From: Maribacter sp.
Lineage (GTDB): Bacteria > Bacteroidota > Bacteroidia > Flavobacteriales > Flavobacteriaceae
DNA length: 20,085 nucleotides
Assembly (NCBI GenBank): GCA_003232155.1
Contig: QILY01000242.1
Location: 1 to 20,085, forward strand
Direction of reading: 5' to 3'
The stretch's first letter is position 1. The number at the start of each line of letters is the position of its first letter. Of the stretch, positions 1 to 7,802 are shown in pieces. A model generated the notes under the pieces. It ran no database searches and had not been told where the DNA came from. It saw only the letters and a program-made list of their open reading frames with translations. The translations under genes and the position numbers were made by a program.

Positions 1-263
1 TTTAGACTGCAAACCACTTTTTCTTCCCGTTCATTTTTTTCAAAATTACCATCGATCACAAAAAAATCCTCTTCATGTTTAATATTTTGGGTAGCTACGG
101 GGTTAAAATAACTTTTGCCTAAAGAAAGGTGGTAGATTGAATCTAAAACATTAGTTTTTCCAATGCCGTTAGCACCTACAAAACAGTTAATTTTTGTGTC
201 GAATTCAAAATTTTTTGATTCAAAATTCTTGTAATTTATAAGGGATAGGTTCTTTAAAAACAT
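1..263 (-). CDS. recF: DNA replication/repair protein RecF, N-terminal part (gene runs off the window)
   Basis: RecF is an SMC/ABC-like ATPase that helps load RecA at single-strand gaps in the cytoplasm. Only the first 87 codons are present, starting at the ATG whose complement is at 261-263. The translation starts MFLKNLSLINYKNF, the usual RecF opening, in which the N-terminal strand and a conserved Y/R-N-[FY] region precede the P-loop. Walker A is GANGIGKT at residues 30-37, followed by NVLDSIYHLSLGKSYF, where a RecF normally has NILEAIYLLSLGKSFR. The frame is open to the window edge. It is divergent from the TPR/ribH group with 123 nt between the starts. The call rests on the N-terminal motif only, but that region is diagnostic. 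Confidence 0.93.
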   Translation of the reverse strand, partial: MFLKNLSLINYKNFESKNFEFDTKINCFVGANGIGKTNVLDSIYHLSLGKSYFNPVATQNIKHEEDFFVIDGNFEKNEREEKVVCSL

Positions 264-358
264 TCTGGATACTAAAAGATTTGAGATTTGTACACCATGG
301 AGATGCAAAATATCGAAAAATAACGAATAAATACGCCTTAGGGTTTCAATAAAAACTT

Positions 359-366
359 TATTTTTG
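359..366 (+). promoter_or_regulatory. Candidate -7 promoter element (TATTTTTG) for the TPR/ribH operon
   Basis: TATTTTTG matches the Bacteroidota sigma-A -7 consensus TAnnTTTG and ends 20 nt before the ATG at 387. I see no good TTTG -33 element at 19-21 nt spacing (TTAG at 338-341 is the nearest), so only half of the promoter is convincing. Confidence 0.4.
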
Positions 367-386
367 CGCGACCAATAAAAATTACA

Positions 387-1154
387 ATGGCTACATATAA
401 GAAGCGTGGGTTTAAACCTAAAAATAAAGCAGAAGGAAAACAGTTTGATGAGCAGGAAAGCACAACTGCAGAAGTTTTTAGCACGCTAGACGAGAGCGCC
501 TCAAGAAGTGAGGAGTGGGTTTCTAAGAACCAAACCTATATTTTAGGTGTGATCGGTGTGGTTGCAGTTGCAGTTTTAGGCTATTTGGCTTACAACCAAT
601 TTGTTCAAACTCCGAAAGAAGCCAATGCTGCTAATGAAATGTATTATCCACAACAGTATTTTGACCAAGCATTGACCAATACCGTACAACAAGATTCATT
701 ATTCAATTTAGCATTGAACGGTGCAGAAGGTAAATATGGCTTTTTAGATATTATTGATGAATATTCAGGAACCAAAGCGGCGAATTTAGCTAATTATTCT
801 GCTGGTATGGCGTATTTGAATATGCAAAAATATCAAGAAGCGATTGGTTATTTAGAAAATTTTTCTTCTGATGATGCAGTTTTAGGAGCTTTGGCAAAAG
901 GTGGTTTAGGAGATGCTTTTATGCAATTGGGTCAAGCTGGTGACGCATTAGGGTATTATGAAAAAGCCTTTTCCCATAGTAGTAACAACTATACTGCCCC
1001 TAAATTTTTATATAAAGCAGGAGTTACAGCTTTAGAACTGAATGAGAATGATAAGGCATTGCAATATTTTCAGAGAATAAAAGATGAATTTTCTTCTTCT
1101 GACGAAGCAAGGTCTATTGATGCTTTTATAGGAATGGCTAAAAGTGGAAAGTAA
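387..1154 (+). CDS. Membrane-anchored tetratricopeptide repeat protein, YfgM-like
   Basis: The 255-residue product has a charged cytoplasmic N-terminus (about 1-48), one transmembrane helix at about 51-70 (ILGVIGVVAVAVLGYLAY) and an extracytoplasmic region made of TPR-like helical pairs. Examples are near 127-150 (AANLANYSAGMAYLNMQKYQEAIGYL in part), 167-195 and 205-235. This is the architecture of YfgM-type proteins, which sit in the inner membrane with periplasmic TPRs and assist envelope protein quality control. Its specific role here is inferred from the fold only. The gene overlaps ribH by one nucleotide (TAATG), so the two are probably co-translated. A -7-like element lies 20 nt upstream, and no Shine-Dalgarno sequence is visible, as is normal for this phylum. 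Confidence 0.85.
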   Translation: MATYKKRGFKPKNKAEGKQFDEQESTTAEVFSTLDESASRSEEWVSKNQTYILGVIGVVAVAVLGYLAYNQFVQTPKEANAANEMYYPQQYFDQALTNTVQQDSLFNLALNGAEGKYGFLDIIDEYSGTKAANLANYSAGMAYLNMQKYQEAIGYLENFSSDDAVLGALAKGGLGDAFMQLGQAGDALGYYEKAFSHSSNNYTAPKFLYKAGVTALELNENDKALQYFQRIKDEFSSSDEARSIDAFIGMAKSGK

Positions 1155-1636
1155 TGGCCACTATAAATAAAAATTTATCGGTTTACGATAAAACAACAAT
1201 CCCAAACGCGAAAGACCTTCGGTTTGGGATTGTTGTTTCTGAATGGAATCCAGAAATTACCCAGGGTCTTTTTTCAGGGGCTATAGAAGCGCTTTTAGAC
1301 TGCGGCGCAAAAAAAGAAAATGTACTCCGTTGGAATGTGCCAGGTAGTTTCGAACTAATATTTGGCTGCAATAAGATGATAGCTACACAAAAGGTAGATG
1401 CCGTCATAGCTATAGGAAGTGTAATTCAGGGCGAAACTAAACATTTTGATTTTGTGTGCAGTGCTACCGCTCAGGGTATCAAAGATTTGAACATACAGAA
1501 CGATACCCCTGTGATTTTCTGCGTTCTTACTGATAATACTATGCAACAAGCGATAGATCGTAGCGGAGGCAAGCATGGTAATAAAGGAACGGAAGCTGCC
1601 ATTGCTGCCATTAAGATGGCTACATTAGGTATTTAA
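1154..1636 (+). CDS. ribH: 6,7-dimethyl-8-ribityllumazine synthase
   Basis: RibH condenses 5-amino-6-(ribitylamino)uracil with 3,4-dihydroxy-2-butanone 4-phosphate, the penultimate step of riboflavin synthesis. The 160-residue length is normal for the family. Landmarks are FGIVVSEWN (24-32), the substrate-binding PGSFE (63-67), and GSVIQGETKHFDFV (88-101), in which His97 matches the catalytic histidine of other lumazine synthases. The C-terminal segment NKGTEAAIAAIKM (143-155) matches the usual NKG-[AT]-EAA helix. The start codon overlaps the stop of the TPR gene (TAATG). Codons 13-29 contain a 17-bp perfect inverted repeat, which is unusual (separate entry). No other riboflavin genes are in the window. 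Confidence 0.97.
   Translation: MATINKNLSVYDKTTIPNAKDLRFGIVVSEWNPEITQGLFSGAIEALLDCGAKKENVLRWNVPGSFELIFGCNKMIATQKVDAVIAIGSVIQGETKHFDFVCSATAQGIKDLNIQNDTPVIFCVLTDNTMQQAIDRSGGKHGNKGTEAAIAAIKMATLGI
1191..1238. repeat. 17-bp perfect inverted repeat inside ribH
   Basis: The left arm AAACAACAATCCCAAAC (1191-1207) is the exact reverse complement of the right arm GTTTGGGATTGTTGTTT (1222-1238). The 14-nt spacer itself can form CGAA/TTCG (1209-1212 with 1218-1221) around AGACC, so the whole element can fold into an almost uninterrupted hairpin. It lies in ribH codons 13-29. The protein there (TTIPNAKDLRFGIVV) looks like ordinary RibH sequence, so the repeat has been accommodated within the coding constraint. 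No T-run of terminator type follows on the plus strand. Confidence 0.9.
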
Positions 1637-1692
1637 GCTCTCCAAACCTTATATTCATTTTATCTTTAATTTTCCGTACACTTACACAGATC

Positions 1693-2895
1693 ATGAAATA
1701 CGATTTTGATACTATTATAGACCGTCGAAATACCAATGCTATGAGCCTTGAAGGATTTCGAGCTTATCTTTTTAATAAAAATGATAAGCTGGATTTTCAA
1801 TGTGCTGATGATGAATTTGTTTCAATGTGGATTGCTGATATGGAATTCACTTCACCCCCAGAAATTACCGACGCTATAAGAAACCGTTTAGATCATGGTA
1901 TTTTTGGGTATTCGCAAATTTTTGGCCCAGACTATAAATCGGCTTTTTTGAATTGGACAAAATCTCAGTATGACTGGCAATTTGATACGGGGCACTTATT
2001 TACTTCACAAGGTGTAATACCTGCATTGTTCGATTTGGTGGAATATATTTGTGAACCAGATGAAAAGGTGCTTATAATGACTCCTTCGTATGCATTTTTT
2101 AAACTTGCAGCAAATTATAATGAGGTTGAATTAGTGACTTCTGATTTAATTTATAATGATGGGGATTATACCATAGACTTTGAAGATTTGAAACAAAAGG
2201 CAGCTGATGAAAAAGTAACTTTATGTATTTTTTGTAGCCCACATAACCCTACTGGTAGAATTTGGACAGCTGATGAACTTCAACAATTTGGACAGATCTG
2301 TATAGAAAACAATGTGATGGTTATTTCTGATGAGATTCACTGTGACCTATTGAGAAATGGAAAAACATTTACCCCACTAGCCAAAATTTTTCCTAGGTCA
2401 GACCAAATAATTACCTGCATGGCTCCTAGTAAAACCTTTAATATGGCCGGTTTTATGATTGCTAATATCATTATCGCTAATGATGAATTGCGAGCTATAT
2501 GGAAGAAAAGGCAATTACCTTTAGATAACCCGTTAAGTATTGTAGCAGCGCAAGCTGCTTATACAGATGGCGCTGCATGGTTGGCTCAATTGAAAGTATA
2601 TTTAGATGCTAATTTTGAATTTCTGAAAAAATATCTAGAAGGGCATCTGCCTAAAGCTGTATTCAAAATACCAGAATCGACCTATTTAGCATGGGTGAAT
2701 GTTAGTACATATTTACCCAATGAAGAAAATTTAACTTTGTTTTTCGCAAATAATGCTGGCGTACTTCTTGAAGGTGGCACTATGTTTGTTGCTAATGGAA
2801 AAGGTCATATCCGTTTAAATTTAGCTTGCCCAAGGGCAAGATTAAAAGAAGGGCTTGATAAGATTACCGCTGCTATTAATATTGCGACTAGTTAG
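1693..2895 (+). CDS. MalY/PatB-family PLP-dependent C-S lyase/aminotransferase (cystathionine beta-lyase type)
   Basis: A 400-residue fold-type I PLP enzyme. Family signatures are the N-terminal MWIADMEFTSPPEI (45-58; MalY/PatB proteins have a similar WVADMDF-PxPP), GYSQIFGPDY (72-81), CSPHNPTGRIW (181-191), SDEIHCDLL (212-220) and the Schiff-base lysine in APSKTFNMAGF (Lys247). The C-terminal RLNLACPRARLKEGLDKI (about 373-391) carries the substrate-carboxylate arginine. Characterised relatives cleave cystathionine or other cysteine conjugates and also transaminate, so the exact substrate cannot be read from sequence. The gene begins 56 nt after ribH, so it could be the last gene of that operon or have its own promoter. 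There is no visible Shine-Dalgarno sequence. Confidence 0.9.
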   Translation: MKYDFDTIIDRRNTNAMSLEGFRAYLFNKNDKLDFQCADDEFVSMWIADMEFTSPPEITDAIRNRLDHGIFGYSQIFGPDYKSAFLNWTKSQYDWQFDTGHLFTSQGVIPALFDLVEYICEPDEKVLIMTPSYAFFKLAANYNEVELVTSDLIYNDGDYTIDFEDLKQKAADEKVTLCIFCSPHNPTGRIWTADELQQFGQICIENNVMVISDEIHCDLLRNGKTFTPLAKIFPRSDQIITCMAPSKTFNMAGFMIANIIIANDELRAIWKKRQLPLDNPLSIVAAQAAYTDGAAWLAQLKVYLDANFEFLKKYLEGHLPKAVFKIPESTYLAWVNVSTYLPNEENLTLFFANNAGVLLEGGTMFVANGKGHIRLNLACPRARLKEGLDKITAAINIATS

Positions 2896-2987
2896 CTACA
2901 CGTATTCTTTTGGCATATAAATTATCTTTTCGAAATACTGTTAACAATTTTTGGCATTGTAACAACAACATGTTTTTTGTTTTTAAG

Positions 2988-2995
2988 TAACTTTG
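2988..2995 (+). promoter_or_regulatory. Candidate -7 element (TAACTTTG) before the mutL operon
   Basis: TAACTTTG is an exact match to TAnnTTTG and lies in the 115-nt gap after the PLP enzyme gene. It is 6 nt before an ATG at 3002 and 15 nt before the ATG at 3011, so the message would have almost no leader. No clear TTTG sits at the expected -33 position. Confidence 0.45.
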
Positions 2996-3010
2996 AAAAC
3001 CATGAATATC

Positions 3011-3301
3011 ATGAAAAAATTCATAAGATTACGTAAGAATAGAGGTTTTGAGTATAATCCTCGTTACTATGACGATAAGGGTAAGGGAAATCCATATAAA
3101 ATAGAATATAAATTTGATAAATTTCGTACTACCGTTGGTAACCCTAGAGGTTTAAAAGGTAAGTTTAAAAATGCAATGGCTGATATTCATCGTGAGGGAG
3201 ACCATAATATGAGAATACGTATGGCGGTTATAATAGTAGTTTTAGTATTGGTTTTCCTTTATATTATCGATTTTGATTTATCTATATTCTTCGGACAATA
3301 A
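3011..3301 (+). CDS. Small single-pass membrane protein of unknown function
   Basis: A 96-residue product from the ATG at 3011. An in-frame ATG at 3002 would add MNI, and a TTG at 2993 lies inside the putative -7 element, so it is unlikely as a start. The first 70 residues are strongly basic and hydrophilic, including RGFEYNPRYYDDKGKGNPYK (11-30). One transmembrane helix follows at about 71-86 (MAVIIVVLVLVFLYII) and a short acidic tail ends the protein. I recognise this as a conserved flavobacterial neighbour of mutL and know no function for it. From memory, similar proteins are sometimes labelled 'riboflavin synthase subunit beta', but nothing here resembles a riboflavin enzyme. It overlaps mutL by one nucleotide (TAATG), so translational coupling is likely. 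Confidence 0.75.
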   Translation: MKKFIRLRKNRGFEYNPRYYDDKGKGNPYKIEYKFDKFRTTVGNPRGLKGKFKNAMADIHREGDHNMRIRMAVIIVVLVLVFLYIIDFDLSIFFGQ

Positions 3302-5160
3302 TGGCAGATATCATCAAACTTTTGCCAGACCATGTTGCCAATCAAATTGCAGCAGGAGAAGTAGTACAGCGCCCAGCTTCTGTAATTAAAGAATTATTAG
3401 AGAATTCCATTGATGCAAGTTCAACTAGTATAAAACTTATAATAAAAGATGGGGGCAAGGCATTAATTCAAGTAGTTGATGACGGTGTTGGTATGAGTGC
3501 TACTGATGCGCGTTTGAGTTTTGAACGTCATGCCACTTCAAAAATACAAACGGCAGAGGATTTATTTAATCTGAATACTAAGGGTTTCAGAGGGGAAGCA
3601 TTAGCATCAATAGCTGCTATTGCCCATGTTGAAATGCAGACCAAACCTGAAGGTATTGAAGTAGGTACACATATAAAAATAGAAGGCAGTAAAATTCTTT
3701 CTCAAGAAGTAATTGCAATGCCAAAAGGGACTTCAATGGCGGTTAAGAATTTGTTTTTTAATATACCTGCCCGTAGAAATTTTTTAAAATCCAATCAAGT
3801 AGAGTTACGTCATATTACTGATGAGTTTCATAGAGTAGCACTTGCTCATCCAGCTATAGCGTTTCATTTTTATAATAATGGTAGTGAAGTTTTTAATCTG
3901 CCCAAATCAAATTACAGACAGCGAATTGTAAATATTTTTGGCGCTAAGGCCAATCAGAAGTTAGTGCCCGTAGATGAAGATACCCAAGTGGTAAAAATAA
4001 CAGGTTTTATCAATAAGCCAGAATTTGCCAAAAAGAGCAGGGGAGAGCAGTTTTTCTTTGTAAATAATAGGTTTGTCAAGAGCCCGTATTTACATCATGC
4101 CATAATCTCTGCTTTTGAAGGTCTTATTAAATCTGGTAGCTATCCTGGTTATTTTTTGTATTTAGAAGTTGACCCTGGATCTATTGATATTAATATACAT
4201 CCAACAAAGACTGAGGTAAAGTTTGACGATGAACATACCTTGTATGCCATTCTTCGGTCAACAATAAAGCATAGTTTAGGGCAATTTAATGTTGTACCCG
4301 CTATAGATTTTGATCAAGACCAAAATTTAGAAACTCCGTATGCTTATAGAGATAAAGACATGGTACTTCCTAAGGTAACGGTTGATGCAGGGTTCAATCC
4401 CTTTCAAGAAAAAACTCAAAACCATTCAGGTGTACAAGGCTATCGAAGAGATATTAATGCCAAATCCCAAGGTTGGGAGAGTATGTATATTGGCTTGGAA
4501 TCTGAAGTAGGTAAAGATGATGAATTTAGTAGTGTACGTTTTGAGTCAGATGTCATTACAGGCTCTATTTTTGAGGGTAATCAAGATAATATAGAATCTG
4601 CAAGCACTACTTTTCAGTTAAGGCGAAAATATATAGTTACTACTATTAAATCGGGTATGGTGGTCATAGATCAAAGTCGTGCACACCAGCGCGTATTGTA
4701 TGAGAAATTTTTAAAAAATATAACCATAAAAGAGGCGGTGAGCCAACAATTGCTTTTTCCACTATCCCTTTCGTTTTCAAAAACAGATATTGTTGTTTTA
4801 AAAGAAATTAAAGAGAGTTTAACTACAATAGGCTTTATTTTTGGCACTATGGATGGAGAAACGGTTCAAGTAACAGGCGTTCCCCCTTTGGTGGCAGAGA
4901 GTGAGGTGAGTATGATTCTAGATCAATTAGTTTCTGATTGCCAAATGGAAGTTGTAGGAGATAATTTTTCGCAGACTGATATTTTATCAAAAACCCTTTG
5001 TAAAACTCTTTCGGTAAAGACGGGTGAAATTCTGGATAATGCTTCGCAAATAGCTCTGGTAAATGATTTATTTGCTTGTAAGGAATCTATGGTGAGCCCG
5101 TTTAACAAACCCGTATACATTACAATTACTGAAAATGATATTGATAAAAAATTTATATAG
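3301..5160 (+). CDS. mutL: DNA mismatch repair protein MutL
   Basis: MutL couples MutS mismatch recognition to strand removal. The 619-residue protein has an intact GHKL ATPase: KELLENSIDAS (30-40, catalytic Glu31 and Mg-binding Asn35), DDGVGM (60-65), TKGFRGEALASI (93-104) and GTSMAVKNLFFNIPARRNFL (143-162). The transducer domain includes NNRFVKSPYL (255-264) and HPTKTEVKF (300-308). A variable linker (about 335-435) precedes the C-terminal dimerisation domain with QQLLFP (482-487). The metal-binding motif of endonuclease-type MutL, DQHAxxExxxxE, reads DQSRAHQRVLYE (457-468), and the CPHGRP motif is represented by SPFNKP (599-604). Nicking activity is therefore doubtful. The stop codon abuts the rhomboid start with no gap. 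Confidence 0.97.
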   Translation: MADIIKLLPDHVANQIAAGEVVQRPASVIKELLENSIDASSTSIKLIIKDGGKALIQVVDDGVGMSATDARLSFERHATSKIQTAEDLFNLNTKGFRGEALASIAAIAHVEMQTKPEGIEVGTHIKIEGSKILSQEVIAMPKGTSMAVKNLFFNIPARRNFLKSNQVELRHITDEFHRVALAHPAIAFHFYNNGSEVFNLPKSNYRQRIVNIFGAKANQKLVPVDEDTQVVKITGFINKPEFAKKSRGEQFFFVNNRFVKSPYLHHAIISAFEGLIKSGSYPGYFLYLEVDPGSIDINIHPTKTEVKFDDEHTLYAILRSTIKHSLGQFNVVPAIDFDQDQNLETPYAYRDKDMVLPKVTVDAGFNPFQEKTQNHSGVQGYRRDINAKSQGWESMYIGLESEVGKDDEFSSVRFESDVITGSIFEGNQDNIESASTTFQLRRKYIVTTIKSGMVVIDQSRAHQRVLYEKFLKNITIKEAVSQQLLFPLSLSFSKTDIVVLKEIKESLTTIGFIFGTMDGETVQVTGVPPLVAESEVSMILDQLVSDCQMEVVGDNFSQTDILSKTLCKTLSVKTGEILDNASQIALVNDLFACKESMVSPFNKPVYITITENDIDKKFI

Positions 5161-5904
5161 ATGAATAGATTGACCGAAACTGTTAAGCATTTACTAATTT
5201 TAAATGTACTGTTCTTTATTGCAACATCACTTTATGGCGATTTAATGTATCAATGGTTTTCGCTATGGTTTCCTAAGAGCGAAAATTTTCAATTTTGGCA
5301 AATTATCACGCATATGTTTATGCATGGAGGTATAGCTCATATTGGTTTTAATATGTTTGGTTTATGGATGTTTGGCGGACCTGTAGAACAATATTTAGGG
5401 AAAAATCGATTCTTGTTTTTGTACTTCTCAGCAGGACTAGGAGCTGCCTTTTTCCAATTGGCTTTTTATTATTTCAATTACCATCCTATTTATAATGAAT
5501 TAATAAGCTCTGGATTGACAGGTGATCAAATTGTTCAAATGCTTATTTCGAACAAATCCAATATACAATTAACCGACATACAATTATTTAATTTGCAAGA
5601 AATTTACCCTATCTATAATGCTTCTATGGTGGGTGCTTCAGGTTGTCTTATGGGTGTTCTAGCGGCTTTTGGCATGATGAACCCAAATGCAGAATTAATG
5701 TTGATTTTTTTGCCAATCCCTATTAAAGCTAAATATTTTATACCCGGAATTATACTCTTGGATGTCATTTCTGCCATTACGGGCCAGTCATTTTTTAGCC
5801 CGAGCAATACTGCATATATGGCTCATGTAGGGGGGGCGATAGTCGGTTTTATAATAATGTGGTATTGGAAAAAAAATCAGTTCAATAAAAACCGCTGGAA
5901 CTAG
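5161..5904 (+). CDS. Rhomboid family intramembrane serine protease (first of a tandem pair)
   Basis: A 247-residue polytopic membrane protein. Rhomboid hallmarks are the loop-1/TM2 region HMFMHGGIAHIGFNMFGLWMFG (starts 51), catalytic serine in GASG (158-161, Ser160) and catalytic histidine in AHVGGAIVGF (221-230, His222). Between about 105 and 153 there is an insertion of roughly 45 polar residues (NELISSGLTGDQ... to FNLQEIYP) between two membrane helices, longer than in small bacterial rhomboids. It would sit at the membrane surface near the active site. The ATG directly follows the mutL stop, and the next rhomboid gene starts 2 nt after this one ends. The substrate is unknown. Confidence 0.93.
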   Translation: MNRLTETVKHLLILNVLFFIATSLYGDLMYQWFSLWFPKSENFQFWQIITHMFMHGGIAHIGFNMFGLWMFGGPVEQYLGKNRFLFLYFSAGLGAAFFQLAFYYFNYHPIYNELISSGLTGDQIVQMLISNKSNIQLTDIQLFNLQEIYPIYNASMVGASGCLMGVLAAFGMMNPNAELMLIFLPIPIKAKYFIPGIILLDVISAITGQSFFSPSNTAYMAHVGGAIVGFIIMWYWKKNQFNKNRWN

Positions 5905-5906
5905 GT

Positions 5907-6770
5907 ATGGCAACAGGACTAAGATATCAATATGCACGATTGAGTGTTTCTGAAAAACTCATAGTAGTCAATATACTTGTATTTATTGTTTTAGGTTTGG
6001 TGACAGCCTTAATTTCACCAGGCCTGGATAATTGGTTTGCACTACCTACTGATTTTTTTGATTTTCTATCGCAACCATGGTCAATAGTTACCTATTCGTT
6101 TTTGCACGGAGGTATTTTTCATATTCTATGGAATATGTACATTTTATATGTTGCTGGTAGAATTCTGTTAAACCTTTTTGATGGAAAACGCTTTTTAAAC
6201 GTATATTTTTTAGGTGTAATTTTAGGGGGATTATTGTTTTTGCTCAGTTATAATATTTTTCCAAAGCTATTGCCCATAAACACTTCATTGATCGGGGCTT
6301 CGGCAGGCGTTATGGCAGTTTTGATTTTTGTTTGCACCTATATGCCCAATCAAGAGGTTCGCCTTATCTTTTTTAATGTAAAACTTTGGCATGTTGGTGT
6401 ATTTGTTGTCTTGATGGATTTGATTATGATTCCGCTTGGCAGCAATTCAGGTGGAAGAATTGCTCATTTGGGAGGAGCTTTACTAGGTTATATATATGCA
6501 AGACAATTATTTCAAGGTCGTGATATAGGTTCAGGTTTTGCTAATTTTGTAGATGTCACCATTAATATTTTTAAAGGAAAAGAAAAAAAAGGACCATTAA
6601 AAACAGTGTATAAAAAACAGAATTCTGCAGCTAGCTCAAAAGCTAATTATAAGAAAGGTAGCCATCAAAAAAAGATAGATGCTATTTTAGATAAGATCAG
6701 TAAATCTGGTTATGAGAGCCTGTCTCAATCAGAAAAAGATTTTTTGTTCAAAGCAGGTAAAGGAAACTGA
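5907..6770 (+). CDS. Rhomboid family intramembrane serine protease with C-terminal soluble tail (second of the pair)
   Basis: A 287-residue protein with the rhomboid core at about 15-205: YSFLHGGIFHILWNMYILY (63-81), catalytic Ser132 in GASAG (130-134) and catalytic His187 in AHLGGALLGYIYAR (186-199). It lacks the long insertion of the preceding rhomboid, so this is not a simple recent duplication. After the last helix comes a basic linker (about 222-253) and a short helical tail, KKIDAILDKISKSGYESLSQ (255-274) SEKDFLFKAG. This resembles the small C-terminal domain (DUF6576 type, from memory) often attached to Bacteroidota rhomboids. It is 2 nt from the upstream gene and 3 nt from the downstream gene, so co-transcription is likely. 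Confidence 0.92.
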   Translation: MATGLRYQYARLSVSEKLIVVNILVFIVLGLVTALISPGLDNWFALPTDFFDFLSQPWSIVTYSFLHGGIFHILWNMYILYVAGRILLNLFDGKRFLNVYFLGVILGGLLFLLSYNIFPKLLPINTSLIGASAGVMAVLIFVCTYMPNQEVRLIFFNVKLWHVGVFVVLMDLIMIPLGSNSGGRIAHLGGALLGYIYARQLFQGRDIGSGFANFVDVTINIFKGKEKKGPLKTVYKKQNSAASSKANYKKGSHQKKIDAILDKISKSGYESLSQSEKDFLFKAGKGN

Positions 6771-6773
6771 TCA

Positions 6774-7802
6774 ATGAAAAGACTGACTTTATTTCATAAA
6801 ATAGTGTTTGCGATAAATACCGTATTCGTATTTCTTTTACTCATAGCATGTGCCGTACCCTATATTTCTTCAGAAAAATTCTCCTTTTTATCTTTTTTAA
6901 GTCTGGCTGTTCCATTTTTAGTAGGGAGTAATTTTATATTCCTAGTGTATTGGATAATTAGAAAGAAAAGACAATTATGGCTTTCCCTATTTGTTCTTGT
7001 TTTCAGTTATTTTGTTTTAGGAACATTTGTAAAACTTACATTTTCTGAAGAAAAAATTTTGGAAGAAGATTTGAGCGTCATGAGTTATAATGTTAGGAGT
7101 TTCAATAAAAATGGCGGATTGAATAACCCTAGGGTATTTGAAGATGTTAAAAAATTGATCGATAAAGAAGATCCAGATATTATTTGTTTTCAAGAAACTG
7201 GTTATTTACGAAGAAAGGAATATACGAAGTACCCTTATAAATTCTTAAAATATATTAATAATCCAGGTAAAGTTCTTTTGGCTATATTTTCGAAATACCC
7301 AATTATTAAGGCTGAGTTGATTCATTTTCCTAAAACCGCAAATAACGGCTCATATGCTGATATATTATATATGAATGATACTATAAGAATTTATAATATA
7401 CATCTTGAGTCCTTTAAAATTACTCCTAATCCAAATGTATTACAAAAAGAACCTACAGGTAAATTGTTTAAAAGACTTGAAAAATCGTTTCAAATGCAGC
7501 AGCAGCAAGCTAAAATAATAGATTTACACTGTAAATCGACACCTTATAAGAAAATTATCTGTGGCGATTTTAATAATACTCAATTCTCAAATGTATATCA
7601 AACAATTAAAGGAGATATGCAAGATACTTTTCTAGCCAAAGGCAATGGTTACGGAAAGACATTTAATTTTCTAAGTATTCCACTACGCATAGATTTTATA
7701 TTAGCTGATGAAGCTTTTGAAGTTAAGAGGCATAAAAACTATAATGAGAAACTATCTGATCACTTTCCTATTATGGCATCATTTTCTATGAAATCTGAAT
7801 AA
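6774..7802 (+). CDS. Membrane-anchored endonuclease/exonuclease/phosphatase (EEP) family protein
   Basis: A 342-residue protein. Three hydrophobic helices (about 10-30, 38-62, 68-88) anchor it to the membrane and the catalytic domain begins near residue 100. EEP-fold signatures are MSYNVRSF (103-110, Asn106), ICFQETG (137-143, metal-binding Glu141), YNIHLES (207-213, His210), CGDFNNT (263-269, Asp265 and Asn267), RIDFIL (305-310, Asp307) and the closing LSDHFPI (327-333, Asp329/His330). All residues expected for a Mg-dependent phosphodiesterase are present, so it should be active. Whether it cuts DNA, phospholipid headgroups or phosphoinositide-like compounds cannot be told. It is the last gene of the mutL run (3-nt gap), followed by a sharp drop in coding density. 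Confidence 0.9.
   Translation: MKRLTLFHKIVFAINTVFVFLLLIACAVPYISSEKFSFLSFLSLAVPFLVGSNFIFLVYWIIRKKRQLWLSLFVLVFSYFVLGTFVKLTFSEEKILEEDLSVMSYNVRSFNKNGGLNNPRVFEDVKKLIDKEDPDIICFQETGYLRRKEYTKYPYKFLKYINNPGKVLLAIFSKYPIIKAELIHFPKTANNGSYADILYMNDTIRIYNIHLESFKITPNPNVLQKEPTGKLFKRLEKSFQMQQQQAKIIDLHCKSTPYKKIICGDFNNTQFSNVYQTIKGDMQDTFLAKGNGYGKTFNFLSIPLRIDFILADEAFEVKRHKNYNEKLSDHFPIMASFSMKSE

Noticed and set aside
1183..1576. Two minus-strand ORFs inside ribH (1183-1407 and 1355-1576)
   Set aside because: They are shadows of ribH. The striking TTIPN...FGIVV peptide in the first is produced by the inverted repeat, not by a second gene.
5161..6770. Tandem rhomboids considered as a recent duplication
   Set aside because: The proteins differ in length, insertions and tails and share little beyond the catalytic motifs.
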